Below are positions 1-6,129 of a DNA stretch of 7,330 bases, in pieces. The stretch is from Rhodocyclaceae bacterium UBA6160. GTDB taxonomy: Bacteria; Pseudomonadota; Gammaproteobacteria; Burkholderiales; Rhodocyclaceae. A program made the translations under genes and the position numbers. The notes below the pieces were generated by a model. That model did not search any database. It saw only the letters and a program-made list of their open reading frames with translations, and was not told the origin of the DNA. Location of the stretch: positions 1 to 7,330 of the forward strand of contig DIUK01000009.1 in the NCBI GenBank assembly GCA_002422995.1, given 5' to 3'. Position 1 is the stretch's first letter, and each line of letters starts with the position of its first letter.

Positions 1-976
1 TGCGCCGGATGCGCCCGTTCAAATCCTCTTCCTTGGCAATGTCAGCCAGAATCGACGCCGCTTCCGCATCGGTCACGTTGGTGCTCAACACCTTGCGCCC
101 CACGGCTTCCAGCTCGGCATACACATCCTCCAAGGCATCGGCGGAATACTCCACATCGGCGTCATACAAATCCAGCAACACATCTTTGCCATCCGACACA
201 TAGCCCGGCTGGATGCGCGCGCGCAAACGCTGCAAGCGGAACACCGGCAACTCTTCATCGCGCACGGAAAAAAGAATGTTCTGATGCAGCACAAACGCCA
301 CCGGCACGTTGCGCGATTCGTCCGCCTTGTCCAGCAAAAAATCCGAATGCAAATGGATCTCGCCGCTATCCGCAATGTAAAACCGCGCAGACTCTTCCAA
401 GTCTGAAATATCGTCCGTATCGGGCAATTTGAGGTCGAAAATCTCTTTCACCCAAGCGCGCTCTTCGGCCGAAGGCGCAATCACATCCACCCAAATGGGC
501 TGCGTTGCAGCCAGCTCCGCCCGGCTTTCCACCGGAATCTGCCGCAAGCGCCCGTTATGCAACTCAAAGGCGTTGAGCATAATGGGTTTGCGCCGTGGCA
601 CATGCGTTGCCGCCAAGGTTTCGCGCACCGCCTCGGACAGCTCATCCAGAATTTCCATGCCCCGCTCAGGCGCCACCAGGTCCCACACCTGCAGGCTCTC
701 ATCCTGCGGCAGCGCTTCCAGAATGCGCGCCACATTCGCTGGTGACATATTAGCCAGCTTATCGCGCAGAGCACTCAAATGCTGCTTATGCACCATGGTT
801 TCAATCAAGGCCTGGCGCGGCATATCCTGCCTTTGCACCAGACTTTCCACCCGTTTTTGCTGCGCCAGCAAAGTTTGCACCTCGCGCAGACTATCCTGCA
901 CCTCAGCCAAGCGCTGTGCATCATCGGGCAGATCAGGCGTCTCTGCTGTAACAGTAGAATCAGGCGGTGAAGTCAT
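1..976 (-). CDS. corA: CorA-family magnesium transporter with N-terminal MgtE_N-like domain (3' end outside window)
   Basis: CorA proteins are pentameric inner-membrane channels for Mg2+ (also Co2+/Ni2+). The 325 residues present are all cytoplasmic. Residues about 40-125 are helical and resemble the MgtE intracellular N domain, with 'ILEALPQDESLQVWDLV' (85-101) and 'LDELSEAVRETL' (110-121). Residues about 130-325 match the CorA cytoplasmic domain: 'PIWVDVIAPSAEERAWVKEIFDL' region (160-182), 'LEESARFYI' (193-201), 'VAFVLHQNILFSVRDEELPVFR' region (226-247), then the long helix that leads to the membrane. The two membrane helices and the GMN selectivity motif, expected about 100 residues further on, lie beyond the window edge. 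The start is the ATG at 976-974. It has no clear Shine-Dalgarno, and the frame stays open upstream for about 30 codons with only TTG/CTG-type starts and no better ribosome site. The gene sits behind a terminator for mtgA and is probably transcribed on its own. The family call is firm; the fused domain is a motif-level judgement. Confidence 0.87.
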   Translation of the reverse strand, partial: MTSPPDSTVTAETPDLPDDAQRLAEVQDSLREVQTLLAQQKRVESLVQRQDMPRQALIETMVHKQHLSALRDKLANMSPANVARILEALPQDESLQVWDLVAPERGMEILDELSEAVRETLAATHVPRRKPIMLNAFELHNGRLRQIPVESRAELAATQPIWVDVIAPSAEERAWVKEIFDLKLPDTDDISDLEESARFYIADSGEIHLHSDFLLDKADESRNVPVAFVLHQNILFSVRDEELPVFRLQRLRARIQPGYVSDGKDVLLDLYDADVEYSADALEDVYAELEAVGRKVLSTNVTDAEAASILADIAKEEDLNGRIRR

Positions 977-1007
977 GGTCGCAATGTGTAAAACAAAGAG
1001 TACAAAC

Positions 1008-1037
1008 AGGTATGCATCACATAGGTATGCATCACAT
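1008..1037. repeat. Perfect 15-bp tandem direct repeat upstream of corA
   Basis: The unit aggtatgcatcacat occurs twice back to back, at 1008-1022 and 1023-1037, with no mismatch. Each copy contains the palindrome ATGCAT (1012-1017 and 1027-1032). The repeat lies between the corA start (976) and the upstream terminator, where the corA promoter is expected. The unit length is a multiple of three, so the corA frame remains open across it (CDAYL twice), although I do not think it is translated. It could be a recent duplication or a paired protein-binding site. Confidence 0.85.
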
Positions 1038-1053
1038 GGCGCAAGCAACAGCC

Positions 1054-1085
1054 AAAAAATGCGCAGCCGTCATTGTAGCTGCACA
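1054..1085 (-). terminator. Rho-independent terminator after mtgA
   Basis: Read on the minus strand, an 8-bp stem TGTGCAGC / GCTGCGCA (one G-U pair) encloses a 10-nt loop and is followed directly by six T residues (plus-strand A tract 1054-1059). It begins about 30 nt past the mtgA stop codon and about 75 nt before the corA start. It should end the exonuclease-tonB-aroE-mtgA transcript. Confidence 0.72.
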
Positions 1086-1115
1086 ACCAGCAACACATTT
1101 GCCTGATATTTTTCC

Positions 1116-1814
1116 CTACTTCGGTACATCGGCATAATGCATCCGTCCTAATATCCGTTGTGTACGCCGGTTCATGTATGCAGAATAAGGTGCCTTGCCA
1201 AAGCGGCGTGGCGCAGGCAGCATCACCGCTAACCTGGCCGCCTGCGGCGCACTTAACTGGTTGGCCGAAATACCAAAATAATGCTGCGCCGCAGCCTCCG
1301 CGCCAAAAACACCCTCACCCCATTCCACCTCATTCAGATACACCTCAAGAATGCGCCGCTTATCCCACAGCAGCTCCAGCCACAGCGTGATCACCGCCTC
1401 TTCCGCCTTGCGAAATACTGATTTATTGCCCGACAACAACAGGTTTTTAGCGAGCTGCTGCGTAATAGTCGAGCCCCCCGCCACGACGCGTCCTTTTTTC
1501 CGATTTTTCTCTATCGCGTATTTCATCCCTTCCCAATCAAACCCTTCGTGGTCGATGAATTTATCATCCTCCGCCGCCACCACAGCGCGCTTCAAATGCA
1601 CCGATATTTTTTCATAAGGCACCCACTGCCGCTTCAGGCTCGCCGCCGGATTTTTAGCGCGTAACTGCGACAACTGCTGGCTTTGGAAACTGGTTGTTCC
1701 TGGTGGCATCCATTTCCACCACACAACACAGCCAAAATACCAAAGCTGCCACACCAAAAGCAGCCCAATCAACCACACCAACGCAAGCTTTAACCAATGC
1801 AGCGCGGATCTCAT
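1116..1814 (-). CDS. mtgA: Monofunctional biosynthetic peptidoglycan glycosyltransferase
   Basis: This GT51 enzyme polymerises lipid II into glycan strands at the periplasmic face of the inner membrane; it has no transpeptidase domain. The protein is 232 aa, normal for MtgA. Residues 7-33 form one N-terminal membrane anchor rich in Leu, Val and Trp. The GT51 motifs follow in order: EDDKFIDHEG (82-91, with E82 the expected catalytic base), GGSTITQQLAKNL (113-125), RKAEE (135-139) and KRRILEVYLNEVEWGEGVFG (152-171). The C terminus carries the usual 'LAVMLPAPRRF' stretch (195-205). The ATG at 1814-1812 overlaps the aroE stop as ATGA, and an AAGGA lies 6 nt upstream of it inside aroE, which suggests translational coupling. 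It is the last gene of the operon and is followed by a terminator. Confidence 0.96.
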   Translation of the reverse strand: MRSALHWLKLALVWLIGLLLVWQLWYFGCVVWWKWMPPGTTSFQSQQLSQLRAKNPAASLKRQWVPYEKISVHLKRAVVAAEDDKFIDHEGFDWEGMKYAIEKNRKKGRVVAGGSTITQQLAKNLLLSGNKSVFRKAEEAVITLWLELLWDKRRILEVYLNEVEWGEGVFGAEAAAQHYFGISANQLSAPQAARLAVMLPAPRRFGKAPYSAYMNRRTQRILGRMHYADVPK

Positions 1815-2650
1815 GCACCGTCCTTGCCAGAACCCTGCACCGCCTGCCTTAAACCTGCCAGCACAGACAGCGTTTGCGGCCGCACCCCGCGCCAGACAAA
1901 AAATGCCTCAGCCGCTTGCTCCACCAGCATGCCCAGACCATCCGCCACGCGCAAGCCCGCCCCGGCAGCCCGCGCCGCCTGCATGAATTGCGTCTCACGG
2001 CCATACACCATCTCATACGCTAAAGCGCCCGGCGTAAAAGTCGGCGCTGGCAGGACGGCGTCAGTTAACCCGGCAGACGTTGCATTGATAACAATATCAA
2101 AGGCGCACGCCTGTATTACCTCAAATCCGCCACCATGCACACCAAAACTGCGGGCTAAGGCAAGCGCTGTTTCCGCCGTTCGATTCGCAATCATAATGTC
2201 TGCTGGCGCCGCTTCTTTCAGCGGCAAAATTACCCCGCGTGCCGCACCGCCCGCACCTAAAACCAAAATGCGCTTGCCCGCCAGCGATACGCCCAGATTA
2301 TGCGTAATATCGCGCACCAGACCTGCGCCATCGGTGTTATCTCCCAAGATGCCCGTCGTACTAAAAGCGAGCGTATTCACCGCCCCCGCTGCCTGAGCGC
2401 GAAGCGTCAACTCGTCAGATAGCGCGTGCGCCTCCACCTTGAACGGCACCGTCACATTAGCGCCTTGACCACCTGCCGCGCGAAAGGCATGAACAGCCTT
2501 GGCAAATCCGTCCAACGGAGCACAAATAGACTCATACTGCATCGCCTGGCCTGTCTGTGCAGCAAACAGGGCATGAATTTTCGGCGACAAACTATGCCCG
2601 ACCGGGTTGCCAAAAACAGCGTAACGATCCAGCGGTTGATTATTCGCCAT
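1811..2650 (-). CDS. aroE: Shikimate 5-dehydrogenase (NADP+)
   Basis: AroE reduces 3-dehydroshikimate to shikimate with NADPH in the cytoplasmic shikimate pathway. Counting from the chosen start (MANNQPL..., 279 aa), the shikimate-binding SLS is at 20-22, NVTVPFK carries the catalytic Lys at 71, GDNTDG carries the catalytic Asp at 104, the Rossmann loop GAGGAARG is at 132-139, NRT at 156-158, and the C-terminal 'DGLGMLVEQAA' with its Gln at 245. The Arg usually found three residues after NRT, which helps hold the NADP 2'-phosphate, is Thr here; the Arg within NRT remains. I chose ATG 2650 because the family usually begins a few residues before 'RYAVFGNP'. An in-frame ATG at 2659 would add Met-His-Cys, and neither start has a strong Shine-Dalgarno. 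The gene overlaps the tonB-like gene by 11 nt and mtgA by 4 nt. Confidence 0.96.
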   Translation of the reverse strand: MANNQPLDRYAVFGNPVGHSLSPKIHALFAAQTGQAMQYESICAPLDGFAKAVHAFRAAGGQGANVTVPFKVEAHALSDELTLRAQAAGAVNTLAFSTTGILGDNTDGAGLVRDITHNLGVSLAGKRILVLGAGGAARGVILPLKEAAPADIMIANRTAETALALARSFGVHGGGFEVIQACAFDIVINATSAGLTDAVLPAPTFTPGALAYEMVYGRETQFMQAARAAGAGLRVADGLGMLVEQAAEAFFVWRGVRPQTLSVLAGLRQAVQGSGKDGA

Positions 2651-3548
2651 GCAATGCATTCTGTCGGGTAAAAGTCCAAGTGCGGGTAATCTCGATCACA
2701 TCCGTATCACGACGAATGGCTTCAGGAAACGCAGCATAAGGCGCAGCTAATTTAACAATCCGTGCAGCCGCCTGATCCAGCACTTGTTGACCTGATGAGC
2801 GACTGACTTCCACTCGCTCAAGCGAACCATCGCTTTTAATCACTGCCGTAAGCACCAGATTGCCATACAAACGACCACGCGCCGCTGAAGGGTAATTCAG
2901 GTTGCCAATGCGCTCCACTTTCTGCCGCCAATCTTCCACATACTGCGCAAAACGATATTCTTCCACCCGCGCACCGATAAATTTTTTACGCGGTCGCTGG
3001 TTATAAGCCTCCAGCCGCTGGGCAATTTCACCCTCAATGCGCGCCACAGCCAAGGCACGGTTCGCCAAATCCACACCGGATAGCACCGGATCAGTTTGCA
3101 GTGCAGATTGTTTAGCGTTAAGTGACGGTGGCGTTTTATGCCTGCCCGCCACTTGCGTTAATAACTGATGCACCTCTGACTCCAAAGCAGCAGCGCGTTG
3201 CTGTGCCTGAATGACATCATTACCAGGCTTGGTTTGCAATGAAGGCGGCAAAGGTGTTTTTGCCCGCACATCCTCAACCAACGTGCCGCCGCCATCAAGC
3301 GATGTCTGAGCGCGTGCCTGTGCTTTTTGCGGCTTATGGCGACTTTTACTATTCACCAAAATAACATCCAGCGCACGCTCTGTCGCTTTGGGCAAAAAAT
3401 CCGGCACAGTAAAGTGCACCGTTAACAAAAGCCCATGCAAAACCAGCGACACACCCAAAGCCCACGCCAGCACAGGCGGCTGTTTTCGTCGGGCAAGGGC
3501 GTCAATCACAATAGACAAAGGGGGCTGGCATGAAAGGTATGGCGGCAA
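2640..3548 (-). CDS. TonB-family protein (energy-transducer-like)
   Basis: TonB proteins couple the proton-motive force, harvested by ExbB/ExbD, to outer-membrane receptors. This 302-aa protein has a cytoplasmic N terminus and one membrane helix at about 25-47. That helix contains S34-x3-H38, the Ser/His spacing that is functionally important in TonB transmembrane domains. A charged periplasmic segment follows (about 55-210), with a Gln/Glu/Ala-rich, probably helical part at 112-135. The C-terminal TonB domain spans about 219-296, including NYPSAARGRLYGNLVL (218-233), 'SDGSLERVEVSRSSG' (239-253) and the final strand ending in FTRQ. It lacks the Glu-Pro/Lys-Pro repeats of classical TonB. No exbB, exbD or TonB-dependent receptor is in the window, so its partner is unknown; it could serve a TolA-like or other envelope role. 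The start at 3548 has a loose AGGTAG upstream; a GTG 39 nt downstream is an alternative. The gap to the exonuclease gene is 58 nt. Confidence 0.85.
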   Translation of the reverse strand: MPPYLSCQPPLSIVIDALARRKQPPVLAWALGVSLVLHGLLLTVHFTVPDFLPKATERALDVILVNSKSRHKPQKAQARAQTSLDGGGTLVEDVRAKTPLPPSLQTKPGNDVIQAQQRAAALESEVHQLLTQVAGRHKTPPSLNAKQSALQTDPVLSGVDLANRALAVARIEGEIAQRLEAYNQRPRKKFIGARVEEYRFAQYVEDWRQKVERIGNLNYPSAARGRLYGNLVLTAVIKSDGSLERVEVSRSSGQQVLDQAAARIVKLAAPYAAFPEAIRRDTDVIEITRTWTFTRQNALHGE

Positions 3549-3606
3549 ATTCTACCTGCCTGTTTTATAAGATTGCGCCACAGGAAGGCTGGAATCGTCA
3601 CGTAAT

Positions 3607-5688
3607 TTAATCGGCTATATCCTCAGCCATATCTGCCGGACGAGCTTCTGCCGCTGCTATAACTTCCCCGCTGGCTTCTGCCGCTGCATCTGCATCTGTC
3701 GCAGCATCCGCTTCTGCAGCTTCTGCCAAATTCATCGCCGCAACGGGGCTAACCGGCATGGCCAGCACCTCGACAAAACGCAGGCGCATCTCTGCCGTCA
3801 ATAAATCAATGTCTTCCACCTGCAAGCGCACCAAGGCACCGCGCGGGGCGATCGTTAAATCAGGCAATGACGCCACGCGCAACACCAGCGGCATATCCGC
3901 CACCCGCACCAGCGACTCTTTGATCACCACCGCATCCAGCGTCGTAGCACCCGTTTGCAGCAGGTAACGCAAGCACCAGTAACGCTCCATCTGGCGCTGA
4001 AAATCGGCATACGCCGCATAAGTCAGCTCAAAATCGCGCAAGGCGGCAAAGAGTTCAGTCGATTGCGGCGCCGCGTTTTTGCCATGCTCATCATTTTTGC
4101 CAAACGGCGGTAGCTCATTTTTAAGCCAGGCAATCAACTGCCACTGGTTCAGCAAATCCGCAAAACGCCGCAATGGCGAGGACGACCAGGCATAGCAATC
4201 CACCCCCAGCCCCTCATGCGGCGCGGCCACCGTGCTCATGCGCACCTTGCCACCCGTTTGCACCCGATACAGCGCCGGAATGCCCGCATCGCGCAAGGCA
4301 GCCCCCCAGGTGGCATTGGCAAAAATCATGAGCTCGGCCACCAAAGTATCCAAGGGACTGCCGCGCGGGCGCTCGCTAATGCTCACCACGCCCGGGCCAT
4401 CCACGCCTTGTGCATCCCAATCCACGGCAAAGTTGTAATCCTTGCGGTTGCTATCCGGCTTGTTCTGTTCGCCCCGCCCCGCCGCTAACACTTGCGAGAA
4501 TTCCCACAACAACACCAGCTCGTCGCGATAAGCAAAATCGGTGGCAGGCGCGTTTGCCGCATTGAGCGTTACCGCATTGAACAAAGGCTCAATATCATGA
4601 TGGCGCAAATTGTCGGCGATGGTGATACGGCTCAATACCGTACGCTGGCTAAGCAAACGCAAGTCCGGCGCCACCTCAAGGTAAAGCGAAACAGCAGGCG
4701 CAATGTGGCCAGCCGCGAGGGTAAATTCTTCCACCACGGCCTCGGGCAGCATGGTGATTTTCTTGCCCGGCATATACACCGTGGATAAGCGCCGCCGTGC
4801 GATCCGCCCTAAAGCCGAATCCACCGCAAAACCAAGCCCCGGCGCGGCAATATGGATGCCGATGCACCAATTGCCATCCGCCTGGCGCTTGACCGAAAAC
4901 GCATCGTCGATTTCCGTCGTCGCCGCATCGTCAATACTGAACGCCTGCACGTCGTCCAGTGGTAAATCAGATAGCGCAGCCGCATTGCCGGTCGCCACTT
5001 CAGGAAAATCCGTCCCCTCCCGAAAGCAGTCATACAAAAACCGCCCCAAATGGTAGTCATGCGTCGTGCCCACAGCGCCTGCGGCCAGCAGCAAGGCCGC
5101 CTCAGAGCGCCCGCTGTCCTGCGCGGCTTGCGCTAGCGCCTTGGCTTCTGGCCGGTTGCGGTCTGGTGCGTAAATGAGTTGCGGCAGTTGCGATTTGAAT
5201 TCCTCAGGCAATTTGCCCGCAACCAATTCAGCCGCCATGCGCAAAACGGCCTCGGCCTGCAAGCGCTTTTTTTCCTGCCCGGCCAGCGCTGCCTGCAAAA
5301 TCTCCGGCGGCGCCTTGGCAAACCGCCCACGCCCCTTGCGGTGAAAATAAATCGGCGCGGCATGCAAACGCAGTAAAACCGCCGCCGCTTGCACAGGCGG
5401 CACGGCACTGGCAGAAGTCGCGCCAAAATAATCCGCCGCTAAATCAGCAAAGCCGAATTCCCCGGCAGCGCAGACTTCCCACAAAAAATCCACCGCCATC
5501 TCCTCGCTCAAGGCTTCCGCCTCGGACATCAAAGCAGCCGCAGCGGGGGCTTCAAAACGCAACAGCACGTGGGTGGCCTTGACCTTCACACGGCGACCGG
5601 TTGGCAGGGCCACCTGCAGGGAACTCACATTATCGGCAAGCACAACACCTGCGCGAAACGCGCCATCCTCTTCAAACAGGACATTCAT
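3607..5688 (-). CDS. RNase II/R-family 3'-5' exoribonuclease (RNB domain)
   Basis: RNB enzymes degrade single-stranded RNA processively from the 3' end to mononucleotides in the cytoplasm. The protein is 693 aa, between RNase II (about 640) and RNase R (about 810). The N-terminal 'MNVLFEEDG' opening, seen in betaproteobacterial homologues, starts a small domain to about residue 45. The RNB catalytic core spans about 245-580. Its metal-site motif is SIDDAATTEIDDAF (251-264): D253, D261 and D262 align with E. coli RNase II D201, D209 and D210, while E259 replaces D207. 'VYMPGKKITMLPE' (304-316) and SSPLRRFADL (503-512) follow, with R507 aligning to the catalytic Arg500. A short S1-like segment is at about 582-642. 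The last 45 residues are an Ala/Glu/Asp-rich tail. The start is fixed by the conserved opening, although no Shine-Dalgarno is visible. It is the first gene of the operon. It could be named rnb, but I leave the symbol blank because II and R types are hard to separate by eye. Confidence 0.93.
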   Translation of the reverse strand: MNVLFEEDGAFRAGVVLADNVSSLQVALPTGRRVKVKATHVLLRFEAPAAAALMSEAEALSEEMAVDFLWEVCAAGEFGFADLAADYFGATSASAVPPVQAAAVLLRLHAAPIYFHRKGRGRFAKAPPEILQAALAGQEKKRLQAEAVLRMAAELVAGKLPEEFKSQLPQLIYAPDRNRPEAKALAQAAQDSGRSEAALLLAAGAVGTTHDYHLGRFLYDCFREGTDFPEVATGNAAALSDLPLDDVQAFSIDDAATTEIDDAFSVKRQADGNWCIGIHIAAPGLGFAVDSALGRIARRRLSTVYMPGKKITMLPEAVVEEFTLAAGHIAPAVSLYLEVAPDLRLLSQRTVLSRITIADNLRHHDIEPLFNAVTLNAANAPATDFAYRDELVLLWEFSQVLAAGRGEQNKPDSNRKDYNFAVDWDAQGVDGPGVVSISERPRGSPLDTLVAELMIFANATWGAALRDAGIPALYRVQTGGKVRMSTVAAPHEGLGVDCYAWSSSPLRRFADLLNQWQLIAWLKNELPPFGKNDEHGKNAAPQSTELFAALRDFELTYAAYADFQRQMERYWCLRYLLQTGATTLDAVVIKESLVRVADMPLVLRVASLPDLTIAPRGALVRLQVEDIDLLTAEMRLRFVEVLAMPVSPVAAMNLAEAAEADAATDADAAAEASGEVIAAAEARPADMAEDIAD

Positions 5689-5719
5689 AAAGACTCAGGG
5701 GGAGGAACATGGAAGAAGA

Positions 5720-5725
5720 ATTATA
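5720..5725 (-). promoter_or_regulatory. Candidate -10 element for the exonuclease operon
   Basis: The minus strand reads TATAAT, a perfect sigma70 -10 hexamer, 32 nt from the start codon. That predicts a leader of about 25 nt. No hexamer close to TTGACA is found 16-18 nt upstream (CCTACG at 17 nt), and there is no extended TGn. The promoter would therefore need an activator or be weak. Confidence 0.45.
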
Positions 5726-5758
5726 CGGGGCAGAGCGTGATGCGTAGGCGCGACAAAT

Positions 5759-5777
5759 CGTGGCCGAAACGTGGCCG
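5759..5777. repeat. Direct repeat CGTGGCCG with 11-bp period upstream of the exonuclease gene
   Basis: CGTGGCCG occurs at 5759-5766 and again at 5770-5777, separated by AAA, so the centres lie about one helical turn apart. The second copy is followed by GAAA, close to the AAA after the first. The pair lies roughly 45-65 bp upstream of the predicted exonuclease transcription start, a common place for activator sites. The repeat is plainly visible; a regulatory role is inference. Confidence 0.5.
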
Positions 5778-5843
5778 GAAAATTCGTTTGTTGCAAAAAC
5801 ACAACACATTAAGGCGTTTTTCGCCAACATTTGTAAATTTTGG

Positions 5844-5872
5844 TTGCCCTCGCCGCAACTGCCTCGCATAAT
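5844..5872 (+). promoter_or_regulatory. Alternative distal promoter for the porin leader
   Basis: TTGCCC (5844-5849), 17 nt and CATAAT (5867-5872) form a sigma70-like pair with 4/6 and 5/6 matches. A transcript starting near 5879 would contain the hairpins at 5886-5904 and 5916-5948 and run about 250 nt before the porin start. Confidence 0.3.
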
Positions 5873-5885
5873 CCCTCCACCTTTT

Positions 5886-5904
5886 CGGTAATTAAGCCTT
5901 ACCG
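5886..5904 (+). repeat. Short inverted repeat in the divergent region
   Basis: CGGTAA (5886-5891) and TTACCG (5899-5904) form a perfect 6-bp stem with a 7-nt loop. It has no T tract, so it is not a terminator by itself. Confidence 0.45.
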
Positions 5905-5915
5905 GTCAGCCGCCA

Positions 5916-5948
5916 CCAGCAGTGGTTAACACGTGATGCCATTGCTGG
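5916..5948 (+). repeat. 10-bp inverted repeat in the divergent region
   Basis: CCAGCAGTGG (5916-5925) pairs with CCATTGCTGG (5939-5948) through nine Watson-Crick pairs and one G-U pair. The 13-nt loop contains the palindrome CACGTG (5930-5935). There is no following T run within 10 nt. It could be an operator or, if transcribed, an RNA hairpin. Confidence 0.55.
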
Positions 5949-5980
5949 CCTGGTTCCTAAAGTTGCTTTGAACAGTTATT

Positions 5981-6009
5981 TTGAAGTTTAGTTTTTTAAG
6001 CTTTTTAAT
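5981..6009 (+). promoter_or_regulatory. Candidate sigma70 promoter of the porin gene
   Basis: TTGAAG (5981-5986) and TTTAAT (6004-6009) are separated by exactly 17 nt and lie in a very AT-rich stretch. The matches to consensus are 4/6 and 5/6. The predicted start near 6016 gives a U-rich leader of about 115 nt. AT-rich sequence produces chance matches, so the position is tentative. Confidence 0.42.
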
Positions 6010-6043
6010 ATTTGTTGTATTAATTGCACTTAGTTTGTTTTAC

Positions 6044-6067
6044 TTGTTTTATTGTTTTATTGTTTTA
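6044..6067 (+). repeat. Tandem repeat, three copies of TTGTTTTA
   Basis: Three perfect 8-bp units lie end to end at 6044-6051, 6052-6059 and 6060-6067. A degenerate relative, TTGTTTTAC, lies just upstream. The tract is between the predicted porin promoter and its ribosome binding site. Confidence 0.8.
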
Positions 6068-6086
6068 CTTAGTTATTGCTTCTTTA

Positions 6087-6110
6087 CTTTTACTTTTACT
6101 TTTACTTTTA
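6087..6110 (+). repeat. Tandem repeat, four copies of CTTTTA
   Basis: Four perfect 6-bp units cover 6087-6110, preceded by an imperfect CTTTA at 6082-6086. The tract ends 7 nt before the porin Shine-Dalgarno. It contains no G on the plus strand, so the mRNA there should be unstructured and U-rich. Confidence 0.82.
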
Positions 6111-6117
6111 TTAACTC

Positions 6118-6123
6118 AAGGAG
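6118..6123 (+). promoter_or_regulatory. Strong ribosome binding site of the porin
   Basis: AAGGAG lies 6 nt before the ATG at 6130, close to the ideal sequence and spacing. This fits an abundant outer-membrane protein and fixes the start codon. Confidence 0.85.
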
Positions 6124-6129
6124 TCATCC

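Noticed and set aside
429..1106. 225-codon open frame on the plus strand
   Set aside because: It lies antisense to corA, is rich in Ser, Arg and Cys with no recognisable domain, and runs through the mtgA terminator. The minus-strand frame has clear CorA motifs.
1797..2396. 199-codon open frame on the plus strand
   Set aside because: It is antisense to aroE and dominated by Ala, Pro, Ser and Arg, as expected for the complement of a GC-rich gene.
3564..3569. TATAAA on the minus strand before the tonB-like gene
   Set aside because: It has no -35 partner, would leave a leader of only about 10 nt and would put the ribosome site at the transcription start. The gene is more likely carried by the operon transcript.
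5813..5825. GGCG-T5-CGCC hairpin as a terminator
   Set aside because: The stem is only 4 bp and no T run follows on either strand.
5569..5871. 100-codon plus-strand and 65-codon minus-strand (5672-5869) frames near the exonuclease start
   Set aside because: Both overlap the well-supported exonuclease start, neither has a good ribosome site, and the peptides show no domain or membrane pattern.
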